From assembly GCA_017470145.1 (NCBI GenBank), contig JAFUFB010000030.1:1-64000 (forward strand): 64,000 bases of DNA, written 5' to 3'. Positions 18,281 to 26,076 of the stretch are shown here, one piece after another (within the stretch, counting starts at the first letter, position 1; the number at the start of each line of letters is the position of its first letter). The notes below the pieces were generated by a model that worked only from the letters and a program-made list of their open reading frames with translations, was not told where the DNA came from and ran no database searches. Source of the stretch: Clostridia bacterium. GTDB taxonomy: Bacteria > Bacillota > Clostridia > Christensenellales > Aristaeellaceae. The position numbers and the translations under genes were made by a program.

Positions 18281-19039
18281 TCAGGTGCCGGCGGTGGGCA
18301 CGGTAGCGCCGCCATAGATCTCGTCCAGAATCTCCTGGGTCACATCCTGCGTCGGGCCGTCATAGACGATTTTTCCCGCCCGGATGCCAATGACCCGGGA
18401 GCAGTACGCCAACGCCAGGTCCACATGATGGATGTTGATGAGCACGGTGATGTTCATCTCCTGGTTGATCCGCTTAAAGTCCGCCATGACCTGGTGGGCC
18501 GTTACCGGGTCCAGGGCCGCCACCGGCTCATCCGCCAGGATGATGGTGGGATCCTGGTTCAGGGTCCGGGCCAGGGAAACCCGCTGCTGCTGACCGCCGG
18601 AGAGCTGGTCGCAGCGGATGTAGGCCTTGTCCAGAATGCCCACCTTGTCCAGGGCTTCCAGGGCCTTCAGCTTCTGCTCCGCGGAGAAGGCTCCCAGCAG
18701 CACTTTCCAGAAGGGCATGTCCGGCACCATGGAGGTCAGCACGTTACGGATGGCCGTCGTCCTGGTCACCAGGTTATAGGATTGGAAAATCATGCCGATC
18801 TTCCGGCGATAGCGACGCATAGCCTTGCCGCTCAGGGACATGACGTCCGTGCCGTCCACCACCAATTGGCCCCCGGTCACATCGATCATGCGGTTAATGG
18901 TCCGGATCAAGGTGGATTTTCCCGCCCCGGAAAGGCCAATAATGGCGACAAATTCCCCCTGATCAATGCTCAGATTGATGTCGCTCAGGCCCTTGGTCCC
19001 ATTGGGGTATACTTTGTCAACATGCTTGAATTCGATCAA
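18281..19039 (-). CDS. phnC: Phosphonate/phosphate-type ABC transporter ATP-binding protein PhnC
   Basis: 252-aa ATPase from the TTG at 19037-19039. The Walker A motif GLSGAGKSTLIRTI, signature LSGGQQQRVSLARTL, Walker B ILADEPVAALD and the switch His region (LINIHHVDLALAY) are all present. I place the start at this TTG (L-IEFKHVDKVYPNG), with AAAGGAG 10 nt upstream. The longer in-frame ATG at 19114 would put the first residues inside a GC-rich hairpin and adds a non-homologous tail. Confidence 0.9.
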   Translation of the reverse strand: MIEFKHVDKVYPNGTKGLSDINLSIDQGEFVAIIGLSGAGKSTLIRTINRMIDVTGGQLVVDGTDVMSLSGKAMRRYRRKIGMIFQSYNLVTRTTAIRNVLTSMVPDMPFWKVLLGAFSAEQKLKALEALDKVGILDKAYIRCDQLSGGQQQRVSLARTLNQDPTIILADEPVAALDPVTAHQVMADFKRINQEMNITVLINIHHVDLALAYCSRVIGIRAGKIVYDGPTQDVTQEILDEIYGGATVPTAGT

Positions 19040-19080
19040 CGTCCCCTCGCTCCTTTCAGCGTCTGGCGCTTTTTCTTTGA

Positions 19081-19109
19081 AAATCCCCGGCGGAAAAGCA
19101 CCGCCGGGG
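19081..19109 (-). terminator. Intercistronic hairpin between phnD and phnC
   Basis: The stem CCCCGGCGG/CCGCCGGGG (19085-19093 with 19101-19109) has a 7-nt loop and, on the minus strand, is followed by ATTTTC. The short U-tract suggests partial termination or protection of the phnD message. This would give more binding protein than transporter subunits. Confidence 0.6.
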
Positions 19110-19132
19110 ACCATATCCCATGGTTTTGATTT

Positions 19133-20194
19133 TTACTGCACAGCGGTCAGCGCTTCGCGGGCGCCGTCATAGTCGCTGTCGGTAGCCACGGCATAGCCGG
19201 TGTGGCTGTACACGGAGAAGATTTCCTTGCCCTCGTCCGTGTTGATGATGTTGATCAGGGCGTTCTGCAGGGCGGTGATGAACTGCTCGTTGTAGATTTC
19301 GTCCTTGGCGGTGGTCACGGCCACGGTGTCGTTGTAGATGCCCTGGGTCACGCCGATGACGTTCATCTCGTTCCAGATGGAATCCTCGCGGCCCATGCCC
19401 TGCTTGCCGGTCTCGTCCTGCTGATCAGTGGGCAGGTTCCAGGCGATTTCATAGTCCCGACGGCCATCGGCGTAGCAGCACACGATGTCCACCTGCTCGG
19501 CCGCGGCCTGAGCGAAAGCATCGCCGTAGCCCAGCTGGATCACATTGCCGCCCTCGGCCTGGATGTCGGTGATCTTCTTGCCGTCATACTTTTCCATCAG
19601 CCACATAGTGGGATAGATGTAACCCGCGGAAGAAGAGGTAGCAGCCACGGCCCAAGTCGCGTTAGCCAGCTCTTCCCAGGTCAGGGCTTCACCAGCGTTC
19701 ACCTTCTCAGCCAGCTTCTTGCCATACTCGGAGGGAGTGGCATAGATCAGGGCGCGGTAGAAGGTCACCTGCTGATCGGTGGGCAGGGTCTTGTTGGCGT
19801 CGCCATTCCAGGTGGCGGGATCTTCGTCATCGTTGCTCAGGCCGGCGCGGGTGGCGGTCAGGATGACGTCCACTTCCTTGTTGGCGCTATAGATGGCATA
19901 GGTGCCGCCGGGCAGCCAGCCCACATCGATGGAGCCAGCGGCCATGGCTTCGCCGGTGGCGTTATAGTTGGTACCCACGGTGATTTCCACTTCGCCGATA
20001 TCGTAACCCTGGTTCGCCATTTCGGCCTTGACCAGATCCGGCAGGTTCTTGGTGCCAGTGATGATCACGTCCGCGTCCTTGGAGGGAACGAACTCGAAGG
20101 TCAGCTTGTCCAGCTGGATGTTGTCGGCCATGGCGGAACCGAGCGCCAGCACCAGGCAAAGCGCCAGACAAAGGGTACGAATGACATTCTTCAT
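19133..20194 (-). CDS. phnD: Phosphate/phosphite/phosphonate ABC transporter substrate-binding protein PhnD
   Basis: 353-aa secreted binding protein. The signal peptide spans residues 1-23, with cleavage after AMA. It has no lipobox cysteine at the right place, so anchoring is unclear. The mature part starts LTFEFVPSKDADVI, a variant of the PhnD family opening. The family segment AAGSIDVGWLPGGTYAIY is present, with a serine-rich pocket segment ATSSSAGYIYPTMWL near residue 190. It is the first gene of the phnD-phnC-phnE-phnE-metallophosphatase operon. No C-P lyase genes are near, so the ligand may be phosphite, phosphate or an organophosphate rather than a phosphonate. Confidence 0.88.
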   Translation of the reverse strand: MKNVIRTLCLALCLVLALGSAMADNIQLDKLTFEFVPSKDADVIITGTKNLPDLVKAEMANQGYDIGEVEITVGTNYNATGEAMAAGSIDVGWLPGGTYAIYSANKEVDVILTATRAGLSNDDEDPATWNGDANKTLPTDQQVTFYRALIYATPSEYGKKLAEKVNAGEALTWEELANATWAVAATSSSAGYIYPTMWLMEKYDGKKITDIQAEGGNVIQLGYGDAFAQAAAEQVDIVCCYADGRRDYEIAWNLPTDQQDETGKQGMGREDSIWNEMNVIGVTQGIYNDTVAVTTAKDEIYNEQFITALQNALINIINTDEGKEIFSVYSHTGYAVATDSDYDGAREALTAVQ

Positions 20195-20298
20195 GTGTGC
20201 AGTCTCCTCTGCTTAAAATATTGTACACGGGGCCTCCGTGCCGAGGAGAAGTATACCGGTTCCCTCCCCTGCTTGTCAACCAAAAACCGCCCATTTTT

Positions 20299-20332
20299 CG
20301 AACGTTCAATTATTACATTTTCTTAACGTTCG
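20299..20332. promoter_or_regulatory. Inverted repeat in the phnD-mrfA divergent intergenic region
   Basis: CGAACGTT (20299-20306) and AACGTTCG (20325-20332) form an 8-bp inverted repeat separated by 18 bp. It brackets an AT-rich segment that could be the -10 region of phnD (TGTAATAAT on the minus strand). A regulator-binding site for phnD is plausible. It does not fit the Gram-positive SOS box spacing. Confidence 0.4.
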
Positions 20333-20344
20333 GAAATTCCCTGG

Positions 20345-20374
20345 TTGTGGAACCCGCGGGAAGTGTGTTATCAT
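20345..20374 (+). promoter_or_regulatory. Putative promoter of the MrfA-type helicase gene
   Basis: TTGTGG (20345-20350) is followed after 18 bp by TATCAT (20369-20374), about 38 bp before the start codon. The match to consensus is moderate. Confidence 0.45.
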
Positions 20375-20411
20375 GGATTCATCCCGAATCCGGAAAGGAA
20401 TTTTCTGACCG

Positions 20412-22682
20412 ATGAACGTAACGCAATTGGCGGACCGGCTGCGGCAGGATCCCGCCTTTATGGAAAATGTCACCCGGTGGGAGGTCATCCCGCCCCGCCC
20501 TGCCCAGACGGCGGATTTTCCTGCCTGCCTGGATCCCCGGCTTCAGCCCGTGCTGGCCAAAAGGGGGATTCATGCCCTCTATACCCATCAGGCCCAGTCC
20601 GTGGAGGCCACAGCCCGGGGGGAGGATGTCACCGTCGTGACCCCCACCGCCTCCGGCAAAACAATGTGCTATAACCTGCCCGTGCTCTCCGCCATTCTGC
20701 AAAATCCGGACGCCCGAGCCCTGTATCTCTTCCCCACCAAGGCCCTGTCGGCGGACCAGGTCAGCGAGCTGTATGAGCTGATCGAGGAGATGGGGGTGGA
20801 TATCAAAACCTACACCTATGACGGGGATACCCCCGCCGCCGCCCGCAAGGCCGTGCGCCAGGCAGGGCACATCGTCGTCACCAATCCGGACATGCTGCAT
20901 TCCGGCATCCTGCCCCATCACACCAAATGGGTCAAGCTGTTCGAAAACCTGCGCTATATCGTCATTGACGAGATTCATACCTATCGGGGCGTCTTTGGCA
21001 GCAACCTGGCCAACGTGTTGCGGCGCTTGATGCGGCTGTGCGATTTCTACGGCAGCCACCCCCAGTTCATCCTCTGCTCCGCCACCATCGCCAACCCTCA
21101 GGAGCTGGCGGAGACGTTGATCGGCCGCCCCGTGACCCTGATCGATAACAACGGCGCCCCCATGGGGGAGCGGCATTTCGTGTTCTATAATCCCCCGGTC
21201 ATCAATCGGCAGCTGGGCATCCGCAAGGGTGCTATCCCCGTGACCCGCTCCATCAGCGGCATGCTGCTGAAAAACGGCATTCAGGCCATTACCTTTGCTC
21301 GCTCCCGGCTGACCGTGGAGGTGCTGACCCGCTATTTGAAGGACATGGTCCGAGATCCCCTGGGAAACGCCGGGCGGGTCCGGGGCTATCGAGGCGGATA
21401 CCTGCCCACGGAGCGGCGAGAGATCGAGCGGGGCCTGCGGGCTGGCCAAGTGGACGCCGTGGTTTCCACCAACGCTCTGGAGCTGGGCATCGACATCGGT
21501 GCCCTGGACGCCTGCGTCCTCTGCGGCTATCCTGGCACCATCGCCAGCGCCTGGCAGCAGGCAGGCCGGGCCGGCCGGCGGCAAAGCGCCAGCATCGTCT
21601 TCTTCGTGGCCTCCTCCGCCGCCATCGACCAGTACATCGTCACCCATCCCAATTATTTCCTGCACCAGAGTCCAGAAAACGCGCTGCTGAACCCGGATAA
21701 CCTGTATATCCTCATGAGCCATGTAAAATGCGCCGCCTTCGAGCTCCCCTTCCAGGAGGGAGACGGTTTCGGCAACGCCCCCGGCCTGGAGGAGCTGTTG
21801 GATTATCTGGACGAGGAGAATATCCTCCATCGGGTGGAGGATAAGTACCACTGGTCCGCGGAGGATTTCCCCGCCAGTGAAATCTCCCTGCGGTCCGCCG
21901 CCTCGGAGAATTTTATCATCATTGATATTACCGATCCCGCCCATCACCGGGTGGTGGGGGAGATGGACCGCTTCACCGCCCCCATGCTGCTGCATGAAAA
22001 CGCCATCTATATGCACGAGGGCCGCCAATTCCAGGTGGAAAAGCTGGATTTTGACGCCTGCAAGGCCTTCATCCGCTCCGTGGAAACCGGGTATTATACC
22101 GACGCGGACCTGAACATCAACCTGAGCCTTCTGGATATTGAAAAGGAAGAAACCCTACCCCGGGGATACAAGGCCGCCTTGGGAGAGATTAAGGTGACCG
22201 CCCTGGTGACCATGTTTAAGAAAATTCGCTTCGACACCCATGAAACCCTGGGCTTCGGCCATGTGCGCCTGCCGGAGACGGATATGCATACCACCGCCGT
22301 TTGGTGGACCCTGCCGCCGGATCTGGTTGCCTCCCTGCCCAGCGACACGCTGAAAAATGGCATGATGGGCGTGGCCAATCTGCTGCGCATCGTGGGGCCC
22401 CTGTATCTGATGTGCTCCCCCCAGGATATCGCCGTGGTGTATCAGGTCAAGAGCCCCATCACCGGGGAGCCCACCCTGATCCTCTATGATAACTGCCCCG
22501 GGGGCATCGGCCTGAGCCAGAAGGCCTATGGCATGCGGGAGCTGCTGCTGGAAAAGGCCCTACAGATCGCCCAGGACTGCAGCTGCCGCCAGGGCTGCCC
22601 CTCCTGCGTAGGCCCTGTAGGGGAAATCGGCCAGGATGGCAAAGCCACCGCGATTCATATTTTAAAGGAATTGATCAAATGA
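20412..22682 (+). CDS. mrfA: DEXH-box helicase with DUF1998 zinc domain, MrfA/YprA type
   Basis: 756-aa superfamily 2 helicase. The Walker A motif VTPTASGKT lies at 76-84, DEIH at 186-189 and CSATIANP in motif III. Motifs V and VI (NALELGIDIGALD, QQAGRAGRR) follow. The C-terminal DUF1998 region ends with the cysteine cluster DCSCRQGCPSC near residues 719-729, probably a zinc site. Bacillus subtilis MrfA (YprA) is of this type and acts with MrfB in repair of mitomycin-type DNA damage. No mrfB exonuclease gene is next to it here. Residues for ATP hydrolysis are intact. Confidence 0.88.
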   Translation: MNVTQLADRLRQDPAFMENVTRWEVIPPRPAQTADFPACLDPRLQPVLAKRGIHALYTHQAQSVEATARGEDVTVVTPTASGKTMCYNLPVLSAILQNPDARALYLFPTKALSADQVSELYELIEEMGVDIKTYTYDGDTPAAARKAVRQAGHIVVTNPDMLHSGILPHHTKWVKLFENLRYIVIDEIHTYRGVFGSNLANVLRRLMRLCDFYGSHPQFILCSATIANPQELAETLIGRPVTLIDNNGAPMGERHFVFYNPPVINRQLGIRKGAIPVTRSISGMLLKNGIQAITFARSRLTVEVLTRYLKDMVRDPLGNAGRVRGYRGGYLPTERREIERGLRAGQVDAVVSTNALELGIDIGALDACVLCGYPGTIASAWQQAGRAGRRQSASIVFFVASSAAIDQYIVTHPNYFLHQSPENALLNPDNLYILMSHVKCAAFELPFQEGDGFGNAPGLEELLDYLDEENILHRVEDKYHWSAEDFPASEISLRSAASENFIIIDITDPAHHRVVGEMDRFTAPMLLHENAIYMHEGRQFQVEKLDFDACKAFIRSVETGYYTDADLNINLSLLDIEKEETLPRGYKAALGEIKVTALVTMFKKIRFDTHETLGFGHVRLPETDMHTTAVWWTLPPDLVASLPSDTLKNGMMGVANLLRIVGPLYLMCSPQDIAVVYQVKSPITGEPTLILYDNCPGGIGLSQKAYGMRELLLEKALQIAQDCSCRQGCPSCVGPVGEIGQDGKATAIHILKELIK

Positions 22683-22708
22683 CCTCTATGCGCAAGCGCT
22701 CATAAAAA

Positions 22709-22723
22709 GCTCCCCCGCGGAGC
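22709..22723 (+). repeat. Short GCTCCCCCGCGGAGC palindrome (copy 1 of 3)
   Basis: A GC-rich palindrome sits about 26 bp after the helicase stop. Related and longer copies lie at 35848-35866 and 35912-35936, also just downstream of a gene. None is followed by a good T-run. They may be degenerate terminators or a small dispersed repeat. Confidence 0.45.
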
Positions 22724-22838
22724 GAGGAAACGATAGAACCCTTACAAGCAATGTTTTCCTAACCATTTGTCCAAATCTTCCCGATGGGCTGGCATGCAGC
22801 CACCGAAAACGAATACCAAAGGAGCAAAGAACTACCAT

Positions 22839-23759
22839 ATGGATACCATTCTGATCCTCATCCGTCAAATCGCCCAGATGTTCCTGCTGGCCGGCATGGG
22901 ATATCTGCTGTTCAAGGGCAAAAAAATTACCCTGGAGGGCAGCCGGGCCCTGGGGAATATTCTGATTTATCTGGCCCTCCCCGCGGTGATTATCAATGGC
23001 TTTTTAGTGGAGCGAACGCCGGAAAGGCTGACGGGCATGGTGTATAGCGCCCTGGGCGCAGCAGTGCTGCTGCTCCTGTCCATCCTCATCGCCCGTCTCC
23101 TTTTCCGGCAGGACGCCATCGCGGCCTTCGCCGGGGCCTTTTCCAATCCCGGCTTTTTCGGCATCCCGCTGATCGTGGCCTCCCTGGATCAAGGCGCGGT
23201 GTTCTACGTGGCCTGCTTTATCGCCTTTCTTAACATCGGCCAGTGGACCTACGGCGTTTCCATCCTCACCGGGCAGCCCATTTCCCAGGGCTTTCAGCTG
23301 AAGAAGCTGATTCGCGCCCCCTTCATCATCGCCATTCTGATTGGCTTGCTGCTCTTTTTCTCGCAGATCAAACTGCCCACCGTCCTCAGCGGATGCCTGA
23401 GCACCGTGGCAGGCATCAACACGCCCCTGTCCATGTTCACCGTGGGGGTGTATCTGGCCCAGACGGATGTACTGAGCATGTTCCGGAAAAAGCGGATCTA
23501 TCAAGTGGCCTGCACGCGGCTGGTCCTGATTCCGCTCCTGTCCCTGCTGTTGCTGACGCTGATCCCGGAATCCTGGCACGATATGAAGCTGGCCCTGCTG
23601 CTGGCCACCGCCTGCCCCGTCGGAGCCAACGTGGCGGTGTACGCCCAGCTTCATGGCAAGGATTATCCCTACGCCGTGGAAACCGTGGTCCTCTCCACCC
23701 TGTTCTCCCTGCTGACCATCCCCGCCATCGTCTGGCTGTCTTCCCTGCTCTGGCGGTAA
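22839..23759 (+). CDS. AEC-family (auxin efflux carrier-like) permease
   Basis: 306-aa membrane protein with about ten hydrophobic segments and the family's two-half arrangement (LALPAVIINGFLV near 47-59, then NPGFFGIPLIVASL near 99-112, and a second half ending ACPVGANVAVYAQ). AEC proteins export or import small organic acids and similar compounds. The substrate cannot be told. I start at the ATG at 22839 (MDTILILIRQ), which opens directly into the first membrane helix. A longer in-frame TTG start at 22767 adds a polar tail without family support. GGAG lies 14 nt upstream, which is rather far. Confidence 0.85.
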   Translation: MDTILILIRQIAQMFLLAGMGYLLFKGKKITLEGSRALGNILIYLALPAVIINGFLVERTPERLTGMVYSALGAAVLLLLSILIARLLFRQDAIAAFAGAFSNPGFFGIPLIVASLDQGAVFYVACFIAFLNIGQWTYGVSILTGQPISQGFQLKKLIRAPFIIAILIGLLLFFSQIKLPTVLSGCLSTVAGINTPLSMFTVGVYLAQTDVLSMFRKKRIYQVACTRLVLIPLLSLLLLTLIPESWHDMKLALLLATACPVGANVAVYAQLHGKDYPYAVETVVLSTLFSLLTIPAIVWLSSLLWR

Positions 23760-23823
23760 GGATACCTTAATACCTGTTTCTTCCGCAATATAATAACCCG
23801 AATAGTTCTGATCAATCTGTTAA

Positions 23824-23860
23824 TTTGACAAATCCAAAGTTCCACTTTGGATTTGTCAAA
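23824..23860. repeat. Perfect 17-bp palindrome, related to one at 28573
   Basis: TTTGACAAATCCAAAGT is followed by TCC and then its exact reverse complement. A second palindrome with the same core (CAAATCCAAAGT, loop ACA) is at 28573-28603. The pair brackets the accessory genes between them. Confidence 0.7.
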
Positions 23861-23949
23861 AATCTATTCAGACACTCCCTGGCTCAGATCAGGATCGTAA
23901 AACAGACAAAGCTATTCCGCACGTGCAACTAGATTCCGCCCATGATAAC

Positions 23950-23992
23950 AAACCCGCCAAAATAGATCTTTTTAGTTGATTTTGGCGGGTTT
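23950..23992. repeat. Palindrome with CCGCCAAAA arms, copy 1
   Basis: The arms AAACCCGCCAAAAT and ATTTTGGCGGGTTT pair over 14 bp around a 15-nt loop. The related copy at 24078-24120 has AAATCCGCCAAAA and TTTTGGCGGATTT, so the C-to-T change in one arm is matched by G-to-A in the other. Confidence 0.65.
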
Positions 23993-24077
23993 ATCGTGTC
24001 CGATTAAAGATGGTATATCCAATAAATCCTTATAAATCAATGGAGTTCATGCTGCTCTCTGATCATTTCTCACTTTT

Positions 24078-24120
24078 AAATCCGCCAAAATCGATAAAAT
24101 ATAGAACTTTTGGCGGATTT
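24078..24120. repeat. Palindrome with CCGCCAAAA arms, copy 2
   Basis: A 13-bp perfect stem around a 17-nt AT-rich loop. Its compensated difference from copy 1 suggests that the hairpin form, as RNA or DNA, is what is kept. Confidence 0.65.
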
Positions 24121-24198
24121 AGCTTTCGCTGAACAATCCTCCTGAAATTTTCGAGACGGAAAACCTTTTGGGGATCTTGTTCGTCTGATATATGAACC

Positions 24199-24250
24199 TT
24201 GCAATCAGCGCTGTGCAGGGTGGTATACTGATCAGTGGACGCGCTGATCA
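24199..24250 (+). promoter_or_regulatory. Putative promoter and operator of the sigma/anti-sigma operon
   Basis: TTGCAA (24199-24204) and TATACT (24224-24229) are 19 bp apart, a long spacing for sigma-A. Directly after the -10 box lies the inverted repeat TGATCAG/CTGATCA (24229-24235 with 24244-24250), positioned where a repressor could act. Confidence 0.4.
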
Positions 24251-24278
24251 AAATCATTGAAGAAGGGGAAACGATGTC

Positions 24279-24761
24279 GTGAATGCCGAAGAATTCCAAG
24301 CCGAAGCCCAGCGGATTGAGAGGCTGTTATACCGCATCGCCTGGTCCTATCTGGATCATGAGCAGGACGTAGAGGATGCGGTTCAGGAAGGAATGGTCAA
24401 AGCATGGGAGAAAAGAGATTCGCTGAAGGACATCAGGCAGTTCAAGCCCTGGGTCACCAGAATACTCGCCAACCACTGCAAGGACGTACTGCGAAAACGC
24501 AAGAGATGGAGCTTCTATCCGCTGAGAGAGGATATCGTCCAGGTAGAGATGCAGGAACCCGAGGAGCCCTTAATGGACGCCGTCCGCCAGCTGAAGCCTG
24601 AGCTCAGGGCGGTGATCACCCTGTACTACATGGAGGGATACTCTATTCCGGAGATCGCGGCGATGCTGGGGATTCCTCCCGGCACGATCAAAACCAGGAT
24701 GCGCAGGGCGCGGAAGCAGCTCGGCACCGCACTTTTCACCGAAACGGAGGCAATAAGATGA
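24279..24761 (+). CDS. ECF-type RNA polymerase sigma factor
   Basis: 160-aa sigma-70 family protein with region 2 (about 8-75; DVEDAVQEGMVKAWEKRDSL) and region 4 (about 100-150; LYYMEGYSIPEIAAMLGIPP then GTIKTRMRRARKQL). No region 3, as expected for the ECF group. The start is a GTG, with AAGGGG 10 nt upstream. It overlaps the following anti-sigma gene by ATGA, so the two are translationally coupled. The target promoters are not known, and the gene's own promoter may be one of them. Confidence 0.9.
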   Translation: MNAEEFQAEAQRIERLLYRIAWSYLDHEQDVEDAVQEGMVKAWEKRDSLKDIRQFKPWVTRILANHCKDVLRKRKRWSFYPLREDIVQVEMQEPEEPLMDAVRQLKPELRAVITLYYMEGYSIPEIAAMLGIPPGTIKTRMRRARKQLGTALFTETEAIR

Positions 24762-26020
24762 ACGATCAGGAATTGAAAGAGAAGCTGGCATCGATCGCCC
24801 CTGAAGTTCCGGAGCATTTTCACTATCGTCTGAAAAAAACGCTGGAGAACATTGTATTGCAGGAGGCACAAATGAAAGATTCAACGAAAAAGGTGATTCG
24901 GACCGCTGGACGGTTTTCTTCCAGGACCATCGTCATTGCCGCTGCGCTGGCAGTCATGGTCTGTGCTGTGGCCCTGGCAGCCACCCAATGGCGTGTATTT
25001 GACAGTCTGTCCTTTCTGCTGGGGACCACGCCGTCCCCGGCAGCGGATTCTCTGATGCAGCGCAATCTGTATCAGGATACGGTCAATAACGTGGAGATTA
25101 CGGTCCGGGAAGCTGGCTACGATGGCCGCACGCTGCTGCTGCAGTACAGCTATCGGATGCTGGATGTGGATACGCCCTATGGGATTACGGCAGGTGAGTT
25201 CTTTGGCAAAGGCCTGCCAGAGGGACTCACCGCGGATATGTATCTGGAAGCCCTGAACGGCGACGCGGAAGGTGATCTGGCAGCGCACCAGGTAGGCTGG
25301 TGGATTGATTCTCTCTGGATTAACGGAAAGGCAGTAAACATGCCAAACAACTCCGGCTCCGTGATGACCGGAAGCGGAATCCCGGGCGAAATCATTCACA
25401 CCGAATTTTGGCGGCTGGACAATGAAGGCTTCTCCCTGAATGGGCCGGTGGAGATCAGCCTGCCTATCGGGGAAAGACAAAATCTGGCGGACTACAGCAA
25501 AAAGAATCATCCGGAAAAGTATGACGTGGATGGATCCCTGAAGCTTCCGGAAAAGGGCATCGTGACCTTTACCTATGACGCAAAGGATATTCTTTCCCAG
25601 GTGAATATCATTCATCCGGAAGAAGAAAAGGTGCTACCGGATGTCACGGCGAAGGTATCGGAAGCAGCCTTCTCTCCCCTCATGACCTATATCACCCTGG
25701 ATCTGAAGGTGAATCCGGATTCCCTGGCTGCCTGTATCGCAGAGAACGGCGAAGGGCCGAAGAATGAAGCGGGCGAAGTGATGTGGCCCTATGGCGGCAT
25801 GGATGTGTTCCAGGATTGGGTCAGCAGTCTGGAGTTGGTGGATGGACAGGGCAGGATCATCTTCCCCGGGCATGCCGGTCAGAACGGCTACGGCAACGAA
25901 TGGGCGGAGTTCCTCTACCCCTATCTGGAGAATATCCCGGCGGAGCTGTATCTGGCTCCCATTGAAGATGGCATGGCGGATATGAGTCAGGCCGTGCTGG
26001 TGAAACCCATGAATCAGTAA
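24758..26020 (+). CDS. Membrane-anchored anti-sigma factor with large extracytoplasmic domain (DUF4179-like)
   Basis: 420-aa single-pass membrane protein. The cytoplasmic N-terminus (1-52) would hold the cognate sigma factor. A membrane helix spans about 53-72 (TIVIAAALAVMVCAVALAA). The remaining 345 residues form an extracytoplasmic domain rich in beta strands. Gene order and overlap with the ECF sigma gene support the assignment. The domain resembles the DUF4179 anti-sigma group in layout; I infer this from architecture rather than from a specific motif. A hairpin lies between it and the next gene. Confidence 0.75.
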   Translation: MNDQELKEKLASIAPEVPEHFHYRLKKTLENIVLQEAQMKDSTKKVIRTAGRFSSRTIVIAAALAVMVCAVALAATQWRVFDSLSFLLGTTPSPAADSLMQRNLYQDTVNNVEITVREAGYDGRTLLLQYSYRMLDVDTPYGITAGEFFGKGLPEGLTADMYLEALNGDAEGDLAAHQVGWWIDSLWINGKAVNMPNNSGSVMTGSGIPGEIIHTEFWRLDNEGFSLNGPVEISLPIGERQNLADYSKKNHPEKYDVDGSLKLPEKGIVTFTYDAKDILSQVNIIHPEEEKVLPDVTAKVSEAAFSPLMTYITLDLKVNPDSLAACIAENGEGPKNEAGEVMWPYGGMDVFQDWVSSLELVDGQGRIIFPGHAGQNGYGNEWAEFLYPYLENIPAELYLAPIEDGMADMSQAVLVKPMNQ

Positions 26021-26031
26021 AGCAATGCTGC

Positions 26032-26058
26032 GGAGGGCATGGGAAACCCGTGCCCTCC
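26032..26058 (+). terminator. Hairpin after the anti-sigma gene
   Basis: A 12-bp stem GGAGGGCATGGG/CCCGTGCCCTCC (one T-G pair) with loop AAA is followed only by ATTT. It is probably an attenuator, or a partial terminator upstream of the secreted protein gene. Confidence 0.5.
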
Positions 26059-26076
26059 ATTTACACGGAGGAGAAA

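Larger units (their letters stand above)
23760..24278. other. Gene-free 0.5-kb stretch with three palindromes
   Basis: No convincing coding sequence is present; the open frame on the minus strand at 24063-24299 runs through a palindrome. A 17-bp perfect palindrome lies at 23824-23860. Two related palindromes lie at 23950-23992 and 24078-24120. The last 80 bp hold the sigma-factor promoter region. Confidence 0.6.

Noticed and set aside
19040-19114. Longer N-terminus for PhnC starting at 19114
   Set aside because: The extra 25 codons lie in an intercistronic hairpin; the TTG at 19039 has a ribosome site and matches the normal PhnC start.
20299-20332. SOS (LexA/DinR) box upstream of the repair helicase
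   Set aside because: The Gram-positive SOS box needs CGAAC-N4-GTTCG-type spacing; the repeat here has its arms 18 bp apart, or GAACGTTC with no spacer.
20379-22028. A 549-codon open frame antisense to the MrfA-type helicase
   Set aside because: The helicase frame has all motifs in order; the antisense frame has Gly/His/Gln-rich shadow composition.
24063-24299. A 78-codon open frame on the minus strand upstream of the sigma factor
   Set aside because: It runs through a 13-bp palindrome and the sigma-factor promoter and has no recognised domain or ribosome site.
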